Assembly: GCA_021802025.1 (NCBI GenBank)
Contig: JAKABC010000102.1
Span: forward strand, 1 to 6,128
Direction: 5' to 3'
Length of the DNA: 6,128 nt
Origin: Actinomycetes bacterium
GTDB lineage: Bacteria > Actinomycetota > Acidimicrobiia > Acidimicrobiales > RAAP-2
Made by a program: the position numbers and the translations under genes
The notes under the pieces: generated by a model
What the model was told of the DNA's origin: nothing
What the model saw: the letters and a program-made list of their open reading frames with translations, nothing else
Database searches by the model: none
In this document: in pieces, positions 1-5,805 of the stretch
Layout of the letters: every line of letters starts with the position of its first letter
Numbering within the stretch: the stretch's first letter is position 1

Positions 1-478
1 CGCCGACCTCGTGGGCGAGGGCCCGGTAGAGCTCGGGGGCCGCCGGCGTAGTGCGCGCCCCGGTGAGCGTCCCGATCGCGCCCGCGTTCCAGCCCAGGCG
101 ACGGGCGAGGTCGGCCACGAGGGTCGTGACGGTCGTCTTGCCGTTGGTGCCGGTGACCGCGACCAGCTTCGTGCGGGCCTGGGGCTCCCCGACGATGACG
201 GCGCTGGCGTGGGCGACCAGGGCGCCGATCTGGCTCGCGGGCACCACGAGGACCGGCACCGCGACCGGCGCCGACACCGGCCGATCGCTCACGACCGCCA
301 CGGCGCCGCGGGCCACCGCGTCGCGGGCGTACTCAACCCCGTGCGCCCGGGTGCCCGGGAGGGCGAAGAAGAGCGTGCCGAGCCCGCAGGCTCGTGAGTC
401 GATCTCGACCCGGGTCACCTCGAGGGCGGCCGTGGCCACATCCAGAGTGAGGTCGTCGAGGACGTCGCCCAGCTGCAT
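1..478 (-). CDS. murE: MurE, UDP-N-acetylmuramyl-tripeptide synthetase (N-terminal part, cut by window edge)
   Basis: MurE is the cytoplasmic ATP-dependent ligase that adds the third stem-peptide residue to UDP-MurNAc-L-Ala-D-Glu. I translated about 159 residues from the ATG at 478; the rest lies beyond position 1. Residues about 25-47 carry the Mur N-terminal (substrate-binding) pattern, with DSRACGLGTLFFALPG and a following HG. Residues 108-116 read VTGTNGKTT, the Mur ligase ATP-binding P-loop, and residues 134-144 (AIGTLTGARTT) fit the MurE segment after it. MurF and MurC are less likely because of this segment and the position right after ftsI. The ATG shares one base with the ftsI stop (TGATG), and no clear Shine-Dalgarno precedes it, which suggests translation coupled to ftsI. 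Whether it adds meso-diaminopimelate or lysine cannot be told, since the deciding C-terminal motif is outside the window. Confidence 0.93.
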   Translation of the reverse strand, partial: MQLGDVLDDLTLDVATAALEVTRVEIDSRACGLGTLFFALPGTRAHGVEYARDAVARGAVAVVSDRPVSAPVAVPVLVVPASQIGALVAHASAVIVGEPQARTKLVAVTGTNGKTTVTTLVADLARRLGWNAGAIGTLTGARTTPAAPELYRALAHEVG

Positions 479-2310
479 CAGGTGGTCACGTCCGAGGCCA
501 TCGTGGCGGCCGTAGCGGGCAGGGGGTGCTGGAAGACTCCGCTCGAGGGGATCCCGTAGTGGTGCAGGGCGTAGGACATGACCTGCTGGAAGACCGGGGC
601 CGCGACGGTGCCGCCGTAGATGTTCGTGAGGGGTCGCTCCACGACCACGATCATCGACAGAACCGGGTGGTTGGCGGGGGCGAAGCCGACGAAGCTGGCG
701 TAGAAGTCGTTGGTCAGGGTGTCCTTGCCCGGCGTGGGGATGGTCGCGGTCCCAGTCTTGCCCGCGACCTCGTAGCCGGGGATGACCGCGTAGGTCCCGG
801 TGCCGGCGAGCACCACCTGCTTGAGCATGTTCACCAGGGTCTGGTCGACCTTCGGGGTGAGGACCTCGCGGGTCGCGCTCGGGGGTGTCGGGCGCACGGT
901 GCCATCGGGCTCGACGAAGCCCCGTACGAGTTTGGGCTCCACGAAGACGCCGTCGTTGGCCACCGTGTTGAACGCGTCGAGCACCTGGATCGCCGGCACC
1001 GCGTCGACCTGGCCGATGGGCAGGGCGACCTCGTCACTCGTGTACCAGTGGGCGGCGTCGACCAGCAGTCCCGGCGTCTCGCCCGGGAAGCCGACGGCCG
1101 TCGTCTGGCCGAAGCCGAGCCGCTGGACCTGAGCCAGCAGCCCCGCCTCGCCCACCCGCAGCCCGATCTTGTAGGTGCCGATGTTCGACGACTGGGCCAG
1201 CACCTCGGTCGCCGTGAGGTGGATCAGGCCGTGGTTCTCCGCGTCGTGGAAGACCCGCCCGCCGACGACGACCGAGTTGGGGATGGTGAAGACGGTCCTA
1301 GGGGTTATCTTGCCCTCGGCGAGAGCGGCCGAGAAGGTCACGACCTTGAACATCGAACCGGGCTCGTAGGCCTGGGTGAAGGGGAGGTTGTTGAGCGTCT
1401 GCTCGACCCCCGGGACACCCACGCTCCGGCCCCACGCCGGGATCGGCCCCAAGATCCCCGCGTGGGTCTTGGTGTTGACCAGGGAGACGTCGGACAGGAT
1501 CTGGCCGGTGCGGACGTCCATGACGACCGCCTCACCCGCGAGACCGTCGAACTTCTTGAGGTCGAGCGCCATGTCGCGCTCGGCCACGTACTGCAACGAC
1601 GAGTCGAGCGTGAGCTCGAGCCCGACCCCGGGCGTCGAACGCTTGATGACCGTCGCCGTCGTCGCCGGCAGGGCCACCCCCGAGGCCGACATGAACTCGC
1701 GGGTTATGCCGGTCTGGCCGGCCAGGAGGGACTGGTACTTGTACTCCAGGCCGGCCGTGCCCGCGCCGCTGGCGTTGACGCCACCGATGACCGCGGTGGC
1801 CAGAGTCGGATCGGGGTAGGCGCGCACCGATGAGGCCTGGACCACGATTCCCGGGAACGCCAATCCGGCGATGCGGTGCCCGTCGGTGAGATCCAGGTCG
1901 TTGCTCAAGACGACGTAGCCGTTCTTCTCCGACAACTTCGCGGTCAGTGTGCCGACGGGGATATGGACGAGCGGACTCAGCGCGGCGGCCTCCGTGGCCG
2001 GGTGGGCGATCTGGAAGTCGTCGGCGATCACGAGCGAGGTGGGCTTGGAGATGGCCAACGTCTGACCGTTGCGGTCAAAGATTCCCCCACGCAGCGCGGG
2101 CGTCGTGACGTCCACGCGTACCTGGGCGAGTGAGAGGCGGGCGTAGTGGGCGTGATCGACGACCTGGAGGAAGAACAGCCGTACGCCCAAGGCGACGAAC
2201 GCTCCGGCCAGGACCGTGCGCAGCACGACGAGTCGACGGCCCCCGGGTGGGGTCGGCGACGCCCCCCGGGCGCGTGGTCGGGAGTGGGTGGAGGGGTAGT
2301 ACGCGGTCAC
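478..2310 (-). CDS. ftsI: FtsI (PBP3-type), septal peptidoglycan D,D-transpeptidase, class B penicillin-binding protein
   Basis: This 610-residue protein crosslinks septal peptidoglycan outside the membrane as part of the divisome. A short basic cytoplasmic tail (residues 1-27) is followed by one membrane segment (about 28-51). The dimerisation domain starts with the class B motif RGGIFDRNG (74-82). All three penicillin-binding signatures are present: SMFK with the nucleophile Ser319, SSN at 374-376, and KTGT at 518-521. No PASTA repeats follow; the protein ends about 90 residues after KTGT. The start is a GTG whose bases overlap the ftsL stop as GTGA, and there is no strong Shine-Dalgarno, so coupling to ftsL is likely. 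The elongation PBP2 role is possible from domains alone, but the position between ftsL and murE argues for FtsI. Functional class is certain; the septal role is inferred from family and context. Confidence 0.95.
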   Translation of the reverse strand: MTAYYPSTHSRPRARGASPTPPGGRRLVVLRTVLAGAFVALGVRLFFLQVVDHAHYARLSLAQVRVDVTTPALRGGIFDRNGQTLAISKPTSLVIADDFQIAHPATEAAALSPLVHIPVGTLTAKLSEKNGYVVLSNDLDLTDGHRIAGLAFPGIVVQASSVRAYPDPTLATAVIGGVNASGAGTAGLEYKYQSLLAGQTGITREFMSASGVALPATTATVIKRSTPGVGLELTLDSSLQYVAERDMALDLKKFDGLAGEAVVMDVRTGQILSDVSLVNTKTHAGILGPIPAWGRSVGVPGVEQTLNNLPFTQAYEPGSMFKVVTFSAALAEGKITPRTVFTIPNSVVVGGRVFHDAENHGLIHLTATEVLAQSSNIGTYKIGLRVGEAGLLAQVQRLGFGQTTAVGFPGETPGLLVDAAHWYTSDEVALPIGQVDAVPAIQVLDAFNTVANDGVFVEPKLVRGFVEPDGTVRPTPPSATREVLTPKVDQTLVNMLKQVVLAGTGTYAVIPGYEVAGKTGTATIPTPGKDTLTNDFYASFVGFAPANHPVLSMIVVVERPLTNIYGGTVAAPVFQQVMSYALHHYGIPSSGVFQHPLPATAATMASDVTT

Positions 2311-2753
2311 CGCTGCGTCCGAGATGTGACCGGTGCGTATCCAGAGAACTTCGGCAGAGGCAGTGGCGCATCAAGTGACGTAGACGAGACCTGGGTGATC
2401 GCGGTCGGGTAGACGAGGTGGAGCGCCCCGGCGTGGGCGAGCACCTGACCGGGGCCGGACTGGCTCGTGAGCGAGCCGACCTGCTCGGCGTAGGTCGACT
2501 GGGCCTGGAGCAACTCGCTCTGGAGGGTATGGATCTCCACTTGTCGGTTGGCCTCGAGCATCGTGCCGACGATGGATATCGAAAGTCCCAGCAAGACGAT
2601 CACGGCCGATCGCGTGACGGCCGAACCCCGCCCGAGCAGTTCGGCCAGTGCCCGACGACGCGGAGCGGTGGCGGCCCGGGCCGGTGCGCGACGGGGCGAG
2701 CGCACCGTCGCGCGCCGTCGCTCGGAGCGACGAGGCAGGGTGACGACACTCAC
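2307..2753 (-). CDS. ftsL: FtsL-like cell division protein (bitopic, coiled coil)
   Basis: FtsL is a small bitopic scaffold that joins the FtsB/DivIC and FtsQ partners and helps activate FtsW-FtsI. The predicted product is 148 residues. It has an Arg/Ala/Pro-rich cytoplasmic tail (about 1-45), one membrane segment (about 48-66, with VIVLLGLSISIVGTML), then a polar helix with heptad-like spacing (about 67-95), as in the FtsL/DivIC family. The C-terminal part (about 100-148) holds a family-like LHLVYP segment. I chose the GTG at 2753 because it overlaps the rsmH stop as GTGA and follows an AAGGTGG sequence at usable spacing. An upstream in-frame ATG at 2906 would add 51 residues that are only a shadow of the rsmH C-terminus. 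Sequence conservation of FtsL is low, so the call rests on topology and position between rsmH and ftsI. Confidence 0.86.
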   Translation of the reverse strand: MSVVTLPRRSERRRATVRSPRRAPARAATAPRRRALAELLGRGSAVTRSAVIVLLGLSISIVGTMLEANRQVEIHTLQSELLQAQSTYAEQVGSLTSQSGPGQVLAHAGALHLVYPTAITQVSSTSLDAPLPLPKFSGYAPVTSRTQR

Positions 2754-3691
2754 GGCGCCACCTTGAGCGCGGAGCGCAGCCGGGCCGATCGGGCCCGGGG
2801 GTTGCGCGCCACCTCCTCGGGCGTCGCGAGGCGCGCGCCGCGACTCGCGATCGTGACGCGGGCGACCGCCCCACACACGCAGGGCAACCCGGGCGGGCAC
2901 GTGCACCCACCGGTGCGCGCGTCGTCGAAGAAGGCCTTGACCGCACGGTCCTCGCCCGAGTGGTACGAGATCACGATCAAGGTCCCACCGACCGCCAGGG
3001 CGTCGAGGGCCGCGACGAGCCCCCGCGCGAGCTGGCCCGGCTCGTCGTTCACCTCGACGCGCAGCGCCTGGAAGACCCGCGTGGCCACGTGGCCGCGTCG
3101 GCGTGCGGCGGGCGGTACCGCTCGCTCCACCGCCGCGACAAGCTCGAAGGTGGTCGCGGGGCGTGCGGCCACCACCGCGCGCGCGATCGCGCCGGCGAAA
3201 CGCGACTCCCCGTGCTCGCGCAGCAGTCGCGCCAGGTCGTGGACCTCAACGCTCGCGAGGTACTGGGCCGCCGTCACCCCGCGCGTCGAGTCCATCCGCA
3301 TGTCCAGGGGAGCGTCGACGCGGAAGGAGAACCCGCGTACCCCCTCGTCGAACTGGTGCGACGAGACGCCCAGATCCATAAGGACCCCCACGATCGGGGC
3401 GTCGCCGATGAAGTCCTGGTGGGTCGTGATGACCCCGTCGAGGTCGTCAAACGTCGCCTCGGCGATCCGGACCCGGTCGGCGACCCCGCGCAGTCGCGCC
3501 GCGGCGGCGGCGCGCGCGTCGGGGTCGCGGTCGATGCCGAGCAGGCGCATGCCCCCACGGCGCTCGAGGATCGCCGCGGTGTGGCCGCCCCCACCCAGGG
3601 TGGCGTCGACCACGACCCCGGCGGGCGCGTACGCCAGGAGTTCGACGACCTCGCGGACGAGGACGGGTTCGTGATAGTTGACCTGGGCCAT
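2750..3691 (-). CDS. rsmH: RsmH (MraW), 16S rRNA C1402 N4-methyltransferase
   Basis: RsmH uses S-adenosylmethionine to methylate N4 of C1402 in the 16S rRNA decoding centre. From the ATG at 3691 the product is 313 residues, the usual length. Family motifs are clear: NYHEPVL at 5-11, the SAM-binding DATLGGGGHT at 29-38, GIDRDP at 52-57, MDLGVSSHQFD at 105-115, APLDMRMD at 127-134, and VFQALRVEVN at 206-215. The usual ISFHSLEDR appears as ISYHSGEDR (241-249), a Leu-to-Gly change. A cysteine cluster (C263, C265, C271, C273) lies near the C-terminus. The ATG is preferred because it begins the conserved family N-terminus and has AAAGG six bases upstream. An in-frame GTG at 3811 would add 40 residues and overlap the mraZ stop as GTGA, so a longer form cannot be excluded. 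The stop overlaps the ftsL start. Confidence 0.96.
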   Translation of the reverse strand: MAQVNYHEPVLVREVVELLAYAPAGVVVDATLGGGGHTAAILERRGGMRLLGIDRDPDARAAAAARLRGVADRVRIAEATFDDLDGVITTHQDFIGDAPIVGVLMDLGVSSHQFDEGVRGFSFRVDAPLDMRMDSTRGVTAAQYLASVEVHDLARLLREHGESRFAGAIARAVVAARPATTFELVAAVERAVPPAARRRGHVATRVFQALRVEVNDEPGQLARGLVAALDALAVGGTLIVISYHSGEDRAVKAFFDDARTGGCTCPPGLPCVCGAVARVTIASRGARLATPEEVARNPRARSARLRSALKVAP

Positions 3692-3697
3692 CCGCAG

Positions 3698-3702
3698 CCT
3701 TT
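3698..3702 (-). promoter_or_regulatory. Shine-Dalgarno of rsmH
   Basis: On the minus strand AAAGG stands six bases before the ATG at 3691. It supports that ATG over the in-frame upstream GTG codons. It directly abuts the 3' foot of the predicted hairpin at 3703-3759, so folding of that hairpin could affect ribosome access. Confidence 0.6.
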
Positions 3703-3759
3703 CAGTCGCGACGAGAGACGAGAGGGCGGAGGAAGGTTCCCGCCTCGTCGCCGCGACTG
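3703..3759 (-). other. Long imperfect hairpin in the mraZ-rsmH spacer
   Basis: The arms CAGTCGCG (3703-3710) and CGCGACTG (3752-3759) are perfectly complementary. A three-base bulge (3749-3751) then leads to a further five pairs, ACGAG (3711-3715) with CTCGT (3744-3748). An inner stem GGCGG (3725-3729) with CCGCC (3740-3744) could form in competition at one base. In the mRNA the element would end exactly at the rsmH Shine-Dalgarno. No U-tract follows, so an ordinary intrinsic terminator is unlikely. Function is unknown: translational control, RNA processing or attenuation are all possible, and chance folding in GC-rich DNA is not excluded. Confidence 0.45.
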
Positions 3760-3807
3760 CCAGGCTGCGCGTGGTCCGCGGTCGGTACAGAACTGCCACG
3801 CCTCCTC

Positions 3808-4227
3808 TCACTCGAGTCCCCGCTTGAAGGTCGCCTCAGCGGCGTTGACCATCTCGGCGTAGGTCGGCGGGTTCCACAGCTCGATGTGATCGATCGCCCC
3901 CACGACGAGTACCTCGCCCGAGAGCTCGGCGTAGTCGCGAATCGCGGGGGGCAGCGCGAAGCGGCCCTGCTTGTCGAACTCGACTTCGGAGGAGTTGGCC
4001 GACCAGAACCGCATGACCCGTCGCTCCTGGGGGCCGCCCTCGCGTGCGCGTGCGAGACGCTCGTCCATCTGGCGGGCGAACTCGCTCGGGGTCCACAGCG
4101 CGACGCACCCCTCGGTGTTCGGGCTGAGGCTGCCGCCGCGCTCGAAGGCCGCGCGGAACCTCGCGGGCAGGATGAGTCGGCCCTTGGCGTCCAGCGAGTG
4201 CTGGAACTGGCCCACGAAGCCGAGCAT
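3808..4227 (-). CDS. mraZ: MraZ, transcriptional regulator of the dcw cluster
   Basis: MraZ is a ring-forming DNA-binding protein that, in bacteria where it has been studied, binds repeats in its own promoter and controls the division and cell wall cluster. The 139-residue product has the normal length and two SpoVT-AbrB-like half-domains, at about residues 5-50 and 78-122. Each carries the family DxxGR motif: DAKGRLILP at 13-21 and DKQGRFALP at 85-93. It starts with MLGFVGQFQHSLD, a typical family beginning. The ATG at 4227 is chosen because of this beginning and because GGAGG lies six bases upstream; the frame stays open to 4302 but that extra part overlaps the operator repeats. It is the first dcw gene here, preceded by a likely operator and followed by a 116-base spacer before the rsmH ATG. 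Confidence 0.97.
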   Translation of the reverse strand: MLGFVGQFQHSLDAKGRLILPARFRAAFERGGSLSPNTEGCVALWTPSEFARQMDERLARAREGGPQERRVMRFWSANSSEVEFDKQGRFALPPAIRDYAELSGEVLVVGAIDHIELWNPPTYAEMVNAAEATFKRGLE

Positions 4228-4240
4228 CGCTCTCCTCCCC
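4228..4240 (-). promoter_or_regulatory. Strong Shine-Dalgarno of mraZ
   Basis: On the minus strand GGGGAGGAGAGCG runs directly into the ATG at 4227, with GGAGG six bases from it. It is the strongest ribosome binding site preceding a gene start in the window, as expected for the first gene of a transcription unit, and it fixes the mraZ start. Confidence 0.8.
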
Positions 4241-4248
4241 CGGGCCCT

Positions 4249-4302
4249 CCACTGGCCCCCACTTCGTGACACCATACACCACTTCTCCCCACCACTCCCC
4301 AA
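4249..4302 (-). promoter_or_regulatory. Probable MraZ operator: TGG-ending repeats at 10-base spacing
   Basis: Read on the minus strand, the motif GTGG recurs in strict 10-base register. The slots start at 4302 (TTGG), 4292 (GTGG), 4282 (GTGG), 4272 (GTGT, degenerate), 4262 (GTGG) and 4252 (GTGG). Two of the slots are preceded by AA, giving AAGTGG. MraZ proteins are known to bind TGGG-type repeats at 10-base spacing upstream of mraZ, so both the motif and the place fit. The array ends 21 bases before the mraZ ATG. Autoregulation of mraZ and the downstream division genes is the natural inference. Confidence 0.75.
4271..4276 (-). promoter_or_regulatory. Possible -10 box of the mraZ/dcw promoter
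   Basis: TATGGT on the minus strand fits the TAnnnT form of a -10 element and falls in the degenerate slot of the operator ladder, with GTGG boxes on both sides. No good -35 is seen at 17 bases; the nearest resemblance is TTGGGG (4297-4302) at a long 20-base spacing. If real, transcription would start near 4264, giving a leader of roughly 37 bases, and MraZ binding would cover the promoter. Confidence 0.35.
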
Positions 4303-4337
4303 TTTGTGGGCGTGTTGGGACCCTGGAAGGGGGCGGG

Positions 4338-4360
4338 GCGTCGAGCGGGCGGCCCGACGC
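4338..4360 (-). terminator. Possible GC-rich terminator after the lipoate-ligase-like gene
   Basis: GCGTCG (minus strand, 4355-4360) pairs with CGACGC (4338-4343) around an 11-base loop that can itself pair partly (GGGC with GCCC). It begins 18 bases after the TAA of the upstream gene. A C-rich stretch follows instead of a U-tract, so it is not a canonical intrinsic terminator; hairpins without U-tracts have been proposed to work in high-GC actinobacteria. It may equally be chance. Confidence 0.3.
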
Positions 4361-4378
4361 GGGTAACGACTCGCGGAC

Positions 4379-5038
4379 TTAGGCGAGCGGGGTGTCGCGC
4401 ACGACCCGCCAGGGGCCGTCGACGCCGGTCAACTCCTCGACTAACGCGGCGGCAACGTCCGCGAGGCCGAGCGTGGCGAGCGTGGCGTGCTCGAGCGAGT
4501 CACTCTCTCCGGGGGCTCGCAGCGCCGCGGCCAAACGACCCTGGGGCGTGGCGGGCAGCACCGTCGAGACAAAGCTGCCCTCGCGCACTCGCCACTGGGT
4601 GACCCCCACCGCCTTGAGGCCCCCGACGAACACCTCACCGGGACCTCGTCCGGCGAAGCAGACCCCGGGCCGGGTCGGATCCGCCACGAGCCGGCCGCGA
4701 TGGACCTCAATCGGTTGGTGGAGACGCGCCCCGAGGACCCGGGCCCACCGAGCCCCGGCGGACACGGCCGTCGCGTGGACGTCTGCCGACCAGCGGGGAT
4801 CGCCGGCGGGCACCCACCAGTCGACCCAGAGATCGCCGGCCTCCAGCAGGACCAGTCCCCCGCCGCCACGGCGTCGACGTCGGGCGACCCCTTCGAATCG
4901 TGCGAGGTCGAGGTCGTGGGTCGCCTGCGCACTCCCCAACACGACCAGGGGGGTCGAGGTCGTGCGTACGAAGACGGTGGCCTCTACCGTCGCACGCAGC
5001 CGGTCGTAGTCGAGCAGCTCGTCGACGGCGACGCTCAC
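4379..5038 (-). CDS. Lipoate-protein ligase A / octanoyltransferase family protein (BPL/LPL fold)
   Basis: The 219-residue product belongs to the biotin/lipoate ligase superfamily, whose members attach lipoyl or octanoyl groups to lysines of target proteins. Residues 53-65 (RRRRRGGGGLVLL) match the LplA-type RRxSGGG motif, though the usual Ser is absent. Residues 70-83 hold the WVDWWVPAGDPRW stretch seen in actinobacterial relatives. Residues 127-150 run from CFAG through GGLKAVGVTQWR, with Lys142 at the place of the conserved LplA lysine. Cys127, about 15 residues before it, recalls the CF motif of LipM-type octanoyltransferases. No C-terminal accessory domain is present. The GTG at 5038 is chosen because it overlaps the HNH stop as GTGA and is followed by a typical start; the frame is open further upstream, but that part merely shadows the HNH gene. 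Whether it is a ligase, an octanoyltransferase or something else is open. Confidence 0.82.
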   Translation of the reverse strand: MSVAVDELLDYDRLRATVEATVFVRTTSTPLVVLGSAQATHDLDLARFEGVARRRRRGGGGLVLLEAGDLWVDWWVPAGDPRWSADVHATAVSAGARWARVLGARLHQPIEVHRGRLVADPTRPGVCFAGRGPGEVFVGGLKAVGVTQWRVREGSFVSTVLPATPQGRLAAALRAPGESDSLEHATLATLGLADVAAALVEELTGVDGPWRVVRDTPLA

Positions 5039-5541
5039 GAGGCCTTGGGCAGGTACGGCGCCCAGAGCGGATCGGGGTCGGGCACGTGGCGCCAGCGCCA
5101 CCAGGGGCCCTCCGGGACCCTCGGCTCGAAGTGCATCCGCCAGCCGATCTCCTCGAGCAGCCGGTCGCCCTTCAAGAGGTTGTGCTGCTTGCAGGCGGCC
5201 ACGACGTTGAGCCAGTCGTGGCGCCCTCCCCGCGACCGGGGCACGACGTGGTCGACCGTGTCGGCGTGCTCGAGGCAGTACGCGCAGCGGTAGCTGTCGC
5301 GCAAGAGCAGGGCCCGACGGGTGAGCGGTGGGGTCCGCACCCGCGAGGGCAGTCGGACCATCTCGCACAGTCGCACGATCGCCGGGATCTCCACGCTCAC
5401 CGAGGCGGAGCGCCACACCTGCGGGGCTTCGGGCACGGCCACGGGCTCGGCTCGCCCCCCGAGCACGAGCACGACGGCCCGACGGTCCGACACCAACTGC
5501 AGGGGCTCGTAGGTCGCGTTGAGCAGCAGGACCCGGCCCAT
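5035..5541 (-). CDS. HNH endonuclease family protein
   Basis: The 168-residue product resembles the short HNH proteins common in actinobacteria, beginning MGRVLLLNATYEPLQLVSDRR. The nuclease core lies at about 81-127. It shows a first metal-type pair C86-x-x-C89, the catalytic-type D97-H98 in TVDHVVPRSRGG, N112, a second pair C117-x-x-H120, then N121. In most relatives I know the second pair is CxxC followed by N, so His at 120 is unusual but could still bind zinc. A Trp-rich tail follows (147-150, PWWRW region). Its cellular role is not known; no toxin, restriction or phage genes surround it. The ATG at 5541 is nine bases after the stop of the 84-residue gene; no strong Shine-Dalgarno is seen. 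Its stop overlaps the start of the lipoate-ligase-like gene by four bases. Confidence 0.88.
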   Translation of the reverse strand: MGRVLLLNATYEPLQLVSDRRAVVLVLGGRAEPVAVPEAPQVWRSASVSVEIPAIVRLCEMVRLPSRVRTPPLTRRALLLRDSYRCAYCLEHADTVDHVVPRSRGGRHDWLNVVAACKQHNLLKGDRLLEEIGWRMHFEPRVPEGPWWRWRHVPDPDPLWAPYLPKAS

Positions 5542-5550
5542 GGCTAGAAC

Positions 5551-5805
5551 TTACCGTCGCCCCTTCTGGCTCACGGACCACCGGGCCGCGCGTACGACCT
5601 CCTCCACACCGAGGCGCCCGTCGTCGCGTCCGGTCGCCGTCGCCACCCGGAAACGCCAGTAGGCCCGGTCGGGCACCGGGAGGAAGGGCCAGCGCCGCCA
5701 CCACCCCCGACGGCGCAGTCGCCACCCGGCGCGCGCCAGGACGAGTGCGTCACCGGGGTGACGGCGCAGGTGCTCGACGAGCCCGCGCACGGGCACACCC
5801 CTCAC
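5551..5805 (-). CDS. Small basic Trp-rich protein of unknown function
   Basis: I do not know a function for this 84-residue product. It has many Arg residues and a striking aromatic core at 34-53, GWWRRWPFLPVPDRAYWRFR, followed by VATATG and a final predicted helix (about 66-78, VEEVVRAARW). There is no signal peptide or membrane segment, so it is probably cytosolic. The PFLPVPDRAYWRFR pattern reminds me of small uncharacterised proteins in actinobacterial genomes, which I cannot verify here. The start is a GTG that overlaps the stop of the ROK gene as GTGA. That overlap, the tight fit before the HNH gene and the protein-like composition support a real gene. Confidence 0.72.
   Translation of the reverse strand: MRGVPVRGLVEHLRRHPGDALVLARAGWRLRRRGWWRRWPFLPVPDRAYWRFRVATATGRDDGRLGVEEVVRAARWSVSQKGRR

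Noticed and set aside
526..1833. 435-residue open frame on the plus strand opposite ftsI
   Set aside because: It lies wholly inside the well-supported ftsI gene. Its Arg/Asp/Gly/His-rich composition is typical of antisense frames in GC-rich DNA, and no domain is recognisable.
2754..2906. Longer ftsL from an ATG at 2906
   Set aside because: The 51 added residues are the rsmH C-terminal coding region in another frame; the GTG at 2753 fits the overlap pattern and has a better ribosome binding site.
2418..3862. Long plus-strand open frames (418 and 300 residues) opposite ftsL and rsmH
   Set aside because: They overlap strongly supported minus-strand genes and show low-complexity Arg/Ala/Ser composition without any family motif.
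4228..4302. Longer mraZ from an in-frame start at 4302
   Set aside because: The added stretch is encoded by the operator repeats, and the family N-terminus and strong Shine-Dalgarno both mark the ATG at 4227.
4298..4319. Small inverted repeat CCCAA/TTGGG upstream of the operator as a separate regulatory hairpin
   Set aside because: Only five pairs around a 12-base loop, and one arm overlaps the first operator slot; too weak to list on its own.
4379..5725. Lipoate-ligase-like gene extended to a 448-residue protein
   Set aside because: The extra 229 residues overlap the complete HNH gene in another frame and are Arg/Pro/Gly-rich shadow sequence; the GTG at 5038 with a GTGA overlap is a better start.
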